Of a DNA stretch of 64,000 nt, positions 59,181 to 64,000 are shown piece by piece. The notes below the pieces were generated by a model. It had not been told where the DNA came from. It worked only from the letters and a program-made list of their open reading frames with translations, and did no database searches. Within the stretch, counting starts at the first letter, position 1, and each line of letters begins with the position of its first letter. Both the position numbers and the translations under genes were made by a program. Origin of the DNA: CAJCIT01 sp963771305 (GTDB lineage Bacteria; Acidobacteriota; Terriglobia; Bryobacterales; Bryobacteraceae); assembly GCA_963771305.1 (NCBI GenBank), contig CAVYTS010000026.1:310001-374000 (forward strand). The letters are read 5' to 3'.

Positions 59181-60248
59181 TTACAGTTTGCCCTGCGCCG
59201 CCATTTGCATGTAGCTCGCGTCAAAACGCAGCCGCACCCGATCTTTCTTTCCTTGAACCGTCTTGTCCGGATAGAGAACCCCAACTTCGTCCGCGGACGC
59301 CGTGTTCTCACCAAGCAATCCATGCCGGAAGCAGAACTGGCGAACCAAATCCATTTTCGTCTTCAGTTCCGCCGCCTGAGCGAACTCGGCAGCCGATTGC
59401 GGTGTATAGAAGAGATACGTGGTCGCCAACTGTTCCTTGAACGAGGGAATGCTGTCTCCGGCCGCGGCAGCGATGCCGGCCACGGCTTTATCGGCAGCCG
59501 GACCCTTGGAGTTCAGTTGCGCCAGCGTCTCGTACCAGGCGCCTGCAATGGCTTTCGCGAAACGCGCACCTGAGCCGTCCGGCTTGTTCAGAACGTCGGT
59601 CCGCACCACCAGTAGGTCCAGGATCTCGCCCGGGATCTTGGAAGAATCGAAGATCGTTGAGACACCCTTCTGCTCGCGGATCTGCGAGACTAACGGCTTC
59701 CAGGTAACCACCACTTGGGTCGCTGGATTGTTCATGAAAGCAGCCACGATGTCGGAGTCGGAAGTGTTCAGGAACTTCACCTTCTTCAGTTCATTCTGCT
59801 GGCCGCTCATCACCATGCCGCGCTCAAAAAGGTACTCGGACACGGTCTTCTGCACCAGCATCACTTGCTTGCCCGGCATCTGCGGAAACGCCAAGCCGTT
59901 GCGCACCATAACCGCGTCATTTCCATTGGAGTAGTCGCCGATCAGAATAGCCGTCGTGTCCACGCCCGAAGCCGCCGGCATATCCAGCGCTTCCATGTTG
60001 GTCATGGTGCAGGCATCGATATTCTTCGCCACAAACGCATCCAGGGATGGCGCGTAGTCGAACCGTTGCACCTTAATATCGACGTTGTACTTGTCCGCCC
60101 AGCGCTTCAAGATGCCGGACTTCGCCATGTAGTAATAAGGATTCCAGCCTACGTAGATCGACCATCCCACCGTAAACGTCGGGGGCGCAGCCGGCATTGG
60201 CAAGGCTGAGCACGTTAAGAGTAAGGCCAACAGATGCAGTTTCCGCAT
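59181..60248 (-). CDS. ABC substrate-binding protein, urea-carboxylase-associated family
   Basis: A 355-residue periplasmic binding protein of the NMT1-like group. A signal peptide (1-20) is followed by 'TVGWSIYVGWNPYYYMAKSG', 'DACTMTNMEALDMPAASGVD', 'IGDYSNGNDAVMVRNG' and 'SSKIPGEILDLLVVRTDVL', which strongly resemble the periplasmic protein found near urea carboxylase genes. Such urea carboxylases are now thought to act on guanidine, so guanidine, urea or a related compound is possible, but no carboxylase is visible here. The AAGGAGG lies 16 bases before the ATG with a hairpin between. Confidence 0.88.
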   Translation of the reverse strand: MRKLHLLALLLTCSALPMPAAPPTFTVGWSIYVGWNPYYYMAKSGILKRWADKYNVDIKVQRFDYAPSLDAFVAKNIDACTMTNMEALDMPAASGVDTTAILIGDYSNGNDAVMVRNGLAFPQMPGKQVMLVQKTVSEYLFERGMVMSGQQNELKKVKFLNTSDSDIVAAFMNNPATQVVVTWKPLVSQIREQKGVSTIFDSSKIPGEILDLLVVRTDVLNKPDGSGARFAKAIAGAWYETLAQLNSKGPAADKAVAGIAAAAGDSIPSFKEQLATTYLFYTPQSAAEFAQAAELKTKMDLVRQFCFRHGLLGENTASADEVGVLYPDKTVQGKKDRVRLRFDASYMQMAAQGKL

Positions 60249-60519
60249 CGACGGTTCGTCGTTGCCTCCTTAGCGACAACAGAGGAAGAGCAAATGGGAA
60301 AAAGGGTTGTGCGGCGAGTCGCACAAGCGTTCCGTGCATTACGGCGTGGTGTCGGGGAACGATGCCGGACGGGGCATATGCGGGCGGCAAAGGAGACGGG
60401 CCGATGCTCCCGTAGAACGACTCTCTGAAGTGCGACAAGGCAAGAGCCGGGCGACGCTTAAACCTAAGCAGCCGCTTACAAATATCCACCGATTGTACAA
60501 CAGGTTCACCGAGCTGCGA
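60249..60519 (-). promoter_or_regulatory. structured leader of the transporter operon
   Basis: On the minus strand, AAGGAGG (60265-60271) lies partly in the loop of hairpin A, 60258-60280 (GTTGTCGC / GCAACGAC, seven of eight pairs). CGACG-AAC-CGTCG (60249-60261) forms hairpin B right before the ATG. The two share bases 60258-60261, so they exclude one another. I do not recognise a guanidine-I riboswitch here. No gene is seen. Confidence 0.4.
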
Positions 60520-61137
60520 TCAGGAACCATCGCGGTCATAAGCAGCCTTCAGCCACTTCTTCACATCCGCGTCGATATCGCTCACCGACGTCAGCTCAAT
60601 CCGTCGCGTAATGCGGTCCTTCTTCGCCAGCCCGCCGGTGTCGATCAAACGTTTGCTCGTCTTCGTGTCCCCCAGCGCCAGGCCAAGATCCACACGGGTT
60701 TGCGTCGTCGGCTTGATTTGCCCAAACACATGGTTACGATACAACGGAACGAACGTCTTGCAGGGGCTTACTTTCACGTCGTCGCCAAAACTCGTGGCCA
60801 GCGCGAGTAACTGATCGCAAATCGCACGCAAGTGGGCCCTCGCTCCGCTGAACAACTGGTCCACGTAGACCGGCGCGTTCTTTAAGTACGCCTCTGGATT
60901 CAATTCTTCATCCGCTCGCCGCGCGTGGTCGACAATGACTCCGATCGTCGAGCCGCCCAGCCCATGCCGCTCCTTAAGCCACGCCCTCTGTTCCGGCACG
61001 GCCGCAGGCCCCTGTTTCTTCAGCAGCGCCGTCCATTCCTCCAGGGTCTTCCCGGTCTTCGCCTTGAGGTTCTTGACGATTGCGCCCATCATCGCCAATC
61101 CAGGATGCAGTTGGTAAGTGACCTTCCCCTTCGCCAT
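60520..61137 (-). CDS. DUF4287/DUF5655 protein
   Basis: A 205-residue cytoplasmic protein. The DUF4287-like N-terminus reads 'KTLEEWTALLKKQGP' ... 'WLKERHGLGGSTIGVIVDHA' (about 30-72), followed by a DUF5655-like domain (about 85-200) with 'VKVSPCKTFVPLYRNHVFGQIKP'. The combination is common in soil bacteria and its function is unknown. It is transcribed toward the transporter operon, 271 bp upstream of it. Confidence 0.85.
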   Translation of the reverse strand: MAKGKVTYQLHPGLAMMGAIVKNLKAKTGKTLEEWTALLKKQGPAAVPEQRAWLKERHGLGGSTIGVIVDHARRADEELNPEAYLKNAPVYVDQLFSGARAHLRAICDQLLALATSFGDDVKVSPCKTFVPLYRNHVFGQIKPTTQTRVDLGLALGDTKTSKRLIDTGGLAKKDRITRRIELTSVSDIDADVKKWLKAAYDRDGS

Positions 61138-61149
61138 ATCGAGACAATT

Positions 61150-61565
61150 CTATTCCGAAACGGATATCGCGATTGTGTTGGGCCCGAGGTGCAACTCCAG
61201 GTCACCTACGGGGTGAAGGTCCTTGACGATGCCTTCGACGAAGCCCTGATAGCGTTCGATTTGCTCTTCGCTGAGGTGCTTGGTCAGATCCTCGACAAAG
61301 AGGCCGTGCTTGACGGCGTTCTTGGAAGAGGCTTCACGCCCGGCCGGGGTACGAGGCCCTGTCGATTTCTCTGCATTCTCTCGATTCGCTCGAGTTTTTG
61401 CATCCACTTCGGGATCGGCTTTCTGCTCCGGCTCCGCGTTTGTCGGCGCGGGTTCGTTTTGTTTCGGTTGCTCCGGTGGCGGGGGTTGTTGTTCGTGTTG
61501 TGCCGGGAGTTGCGTATTCGTTGTGACGGCCGGGGTTCCGGAAGGTCAGTCGTTGAAATGGACAT
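61150..61565 (-). pseudogene. acidobacterial 'STGPRTP' hypothetical gene, frameshifted and truncated
   Basis: The core 'RANRENAEKSTGPRTPAGRE' followed by 'SSKNAVKHGLF' belongs to a family very frequent in Acidobacteriota. The natural start is ATG 61565 (MSISTTDLP), after which the homologous Pro/Gln-rich stretch ('QLPAQHEQQPPPPEQ') runs in another frame from about 61535. The C-terminus stops early at 'NTIAISVSE'. A separate short product from GTG 61407 (85 aa) is possible. Function unknown. Confidence 0.6.
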
Positions 61566-61770
61566 ATTCTTCTCTTTCTCTTGCTTAGAATCGAGCGGAC
61601 GAACCGCCCTCGTCATAAGTTTGCGCCCGAGGACGTGATGGACTGCGTGCCGTTAAAAACCTTTGGTCTGGAACGCTATGAGGTGAAAGGGGTTCTTCAA
61701 CTAGAGAAAATTCGTAAGGTCTGTGACTGGACTTCGCGTCGCGTATAGTTGTGATGTCCGGGGGTCTGAA

Positions 61771-64000
61771 GTGAGACTTGCGTTTTCGTCCGCGCTGCGC
61801 CAGAGCCTGTTGTGCGTGCTTGTGTTCGGAAGTGTCGGGCTGCTGATGGGCGCTGCTCCGAACCCAACCACAACGCAGCTCGGGGCGGAGCCGACCATCG
61901 GCCTCGCAGGCTCCGTGTTCACCTTCACGGCCACTGTCACCGTTAGCGGCAAGCCGGTCACGGCAGGCTCGGTTCTATTCAAACAAGGAGCCCGCCTGCT
62001 GGGGACGTCGCAGGTGATTTTCAGCGGGCCTTCCGCCGGCACAGCCATCTTGAAGACCACCTCATTCAGTCCCGGCCTGTATGACGTGACAACCTCTTAC
62101 AGCGGTGCGCCGCAATCGGCACAGTCAACGGCCGCCAGCACCTCAGCGCCGGTTACGACCACGGTAACCGGCCCAGCCCTCACCTCCATAAGCCTGAGCG
62201 TATTGCCGAGCGCAACCGAGCAGGGCACCTATGATTTGACAGCCACCGTCTTGGCGGCGGGTTCGACCATCGGGCGTGGAACGCTGGGCGTGTACGAATT
62301 CGTCCGCAATTTCTAAGTCAACCTGGGGAGTTCAGTCGTCACCACGACCGGCGGCTATCTCGCACCACAGACGTTTTTTAAGACAACGTTTTCTGGGCCG
62401 CCGCTACCGGCGATTTCAACCGAGACGGAATACCAGATCTTGCTTTCGTAACGGACACGCTCGCGCCCGAATTGCAAATACAGCTGGGCGACCCCAACCA
62501 TCCCGGCCAGTTTCTTTCCCCCACCACTTATCCGTTATCTTCTTTCGCTGACTGGATCGCGGTGGGCGATGTGAACTCCGATGGCTTGCTCGACGTCATC
62601 ATGGGAACTTACGAGGATGACATCGGTCTGTTTCTCAACAATCGAAACGAGCCGGACAATTCGAACCCGAACAGGTCCTCGGAAGTGTTCCGGGCTTCGG
62701 CGGCAGCGGCGTACTGGCCGACCTCAATGGCGATGGACTGCTGGATCTCGCGGTGCCGGCCGGGCAGGACGTGATGGTGTTTTTTGGTGAGCCGGCCAAT
62801 CCCGGTCAGTTTCTTGCGCCGCAAGGCCTCAGCCTCGGCATAGGTGCCGGGGCAGACAACCTTGTTATTGCGGACTTCAACCAGGACGGCTTGGTTGATC
62901 TTGCAGTGTCCTCCCCCAGTTTCGGCTCCGACCAGCCCGCTCTCACGGCCGTCTCCATCTTCCTCGCCGACCCTGCCCATCCAAGTCACTTCGTACCGGT
63001 GGTCACCTACCCAGCCCCTGATCCGGCACGGAATTGCTGGGCGATTTCAATGGCGACGGCCTGCCGGATATTCTGGCCGGCTCCGTGGTCTTGCTGAACG
63101 ACCCAACACATCCCGGCCATTTTCAAAGTGTCGCCACGAGCCCGATCAACAACGATTCTTATCAAAACGCTTTTGTCGTCGACATCAACGGCGATGGAAT
63201 TTCCGATCTGGTCGGGCTGACCCGCCCGCTCTCTTCCTGCCCGCTTTGCGATAGCAATCCCGCGTACGCCACCATCCTCTTGAGCGACCCCACTCAACCG
63301 GGGCAATGGAGTCTTCCGGGAAGTAACTACAGTGTCGGCGTAAATAACTACGGCGGGCTGCTGGCCTCCGCCGTGGCGGATTTCAATGGCGACGGCCAGC
63401 CGGATCTCGTTGTGGCTTCTCCCAACGGGATGGCCGTGATCCTCGGCACTCAGATCGCCACGTTGAAACTCTTCAAGACCGTGGTTCCAGGCGGCGGAAT
63501 CAGTTCCGTCGGAGCGGCGTACACCGGCGACAACTACTACGTGCCGAGCGCCTCGAGCGCGGTCGTTATCGAAACCTCTGCGCTGCTGACAACCATGCAA
63601 CTGGCGTCTTCGGCCTCGCAGATCGCGGTAGGCAGCCAAGTCACTCTCAGCGCTTCCGTCCAAGCGGCGCAAGGAACGCCGTCCGGCTCGGTCGCCTTCT
63701 ATGACGGCACTTCGGCCCTGTGTACGGTGAGTCTGAACGCATTCAGCCAGGCGATCTGCGCCACGACGTTCGCCGGGATCGGCCCGCGCTCCCTCTACGC
63801 GGCGTATTCCCCGACTGGCCCGTACGCATCGAGCTCGCCGAGTTCCGTGCCCATCCTCGTGACCGGCCCGTGGGAACCAACAGCCTCACTGCTTCGCCGA
63901 ATCCGATCGTGGTGCCCGTAGGCACACTGTCTGGGACGACCACGATTCAATGGAATGCACCCGCGGCGCAGACCGTCGAGATCCACATCGGCGGTCCAGC
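61771..64000 (+). pseudogene. exported Ig-like / FG-GAP repeat gene with multiple frameshifts, running off the window
   Basis: GTG 61771 opens a signal peptide ('LRQSLLCVLVFGSVGLLMGA') and an Ig-like repeat ('FTFTATVTVSGKPVTAGSVL'). Reading stops at TAA 62314-62316 but the homologous text continues. Shifts follow near 62378 (at TTTTTTAAG), 62652, 63030 and 63870. FG-GAP motifs are spread over the frames: 'TGDFNRDGIPDLAFVTD', 'GVLADLNGDGLLDLAV', 'VIADFNQDGLVDLAV', 'LGDFNGDGLPDILAG' and 'VADFNGDGQPDLVVAS'. A second Ig-like repeat begins about 63580. At least five lesions make a functional product unlikely. Confidence 0.8.

Noticed and set aside
60249..60519. Guanidine-I riboswitch upstream of the urea/guanidine-type transporter
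   Set aside because: The conserved core segments of that riboswitch are not seen on the minus strand; only simple hairpins are.

Overview
This window looks like chromosomal DNA from an Acidobacteriota member, most likely the Bryobacterales / 'Candidatus Solibacter'-like branch. The assignment rests on family content, not on a marker-gene tree. The characteristic families are a VWFA-related acidobacterial surface protein, a MacB-like duplicated orphan permease, an Oar-like TonB receptor with a carboxypeptidase-regulatory domain, CRTAC1/ASPIC and FG-GAP proteins, M56-GWxTD and BlaI pairs, and DUF1501/DUF1549-DUF1553 proteins. The DNA is GC-rich and many starts are GTG or TTG.

Layout. 1-13 kb: envelope and regulatory genes (VWA protein, dTDP-rhamnose synthesis, TPR proteins, a SpoIIE-type phosphatase, a BlaI/BlaR-like pair behind a palindromic promoter), a CRTAC1 protein, an AlkD-like protein, a CPA2 antiporter and a KDPG-aldolase homologue. 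13-19 kb: adenosine-specific kinase family protein, RNase R, DedA, MFS and thioesterase genes. 19.2-19.6 kb: a noncoding array of three ~133-bp tandem units, each ending in a strong hairpin with a CCTCC-containing loop. 20-31 kb: an orphan MacB-like permease, then a long minus-strand housekeeping run reading Trm112, GT9, ABC exporter, yicC, gmk, rpoZ, coaBC, uracil-DNA glycosylase, tmk. 31-37.4 kb: an accessory zone with a twice-frameshifted gene, two paralogous membrane proteins (one carrying an in-frame 162-bp repeat insertion) and a relic of a group II intron. 37-43.8 kb: TonB receptor, LytTR regulator and LytS-like kinase, then a second copy of a small secreted-protein gene already seen at 7.3 kb.

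43.9-52.6 kb is the most interesting region: a putative peptide-natural-product (NHLM-type) export cassette. It has a broken sulfotransferase gene, two tiny peptides with double-glycine leaders (49 and 37 aa), a cyclic-nucleotide-binding protein, an HlyD adaptor, a C39-peptidase ABC exporter and a second exporter ABC protein, all on the plus strand. The exporter with its leader peptidase would cut after the Gly-Gly of the precursors and export very short products (9 residues each).

52.6-60.3 kb is a minus-strand operon: a substrate-binding protein of the urea-carboxylase-associated type, permease, ATPase, then a very large c-type-haem DUF1549/DUF1553 protein translationally coupled to the ATPase, then a DUF1501 protein. 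60.5-64 kb holds a DUF4287/DUF5655 protein and two degraded genes, one of them a large FG-GAP/Ig-like gene with several frameshifts that runs off the window.

Four or more broken genes in one window are compatible with real decay in accessory DNA, but sequencing indels should be excluded before reading much into them.
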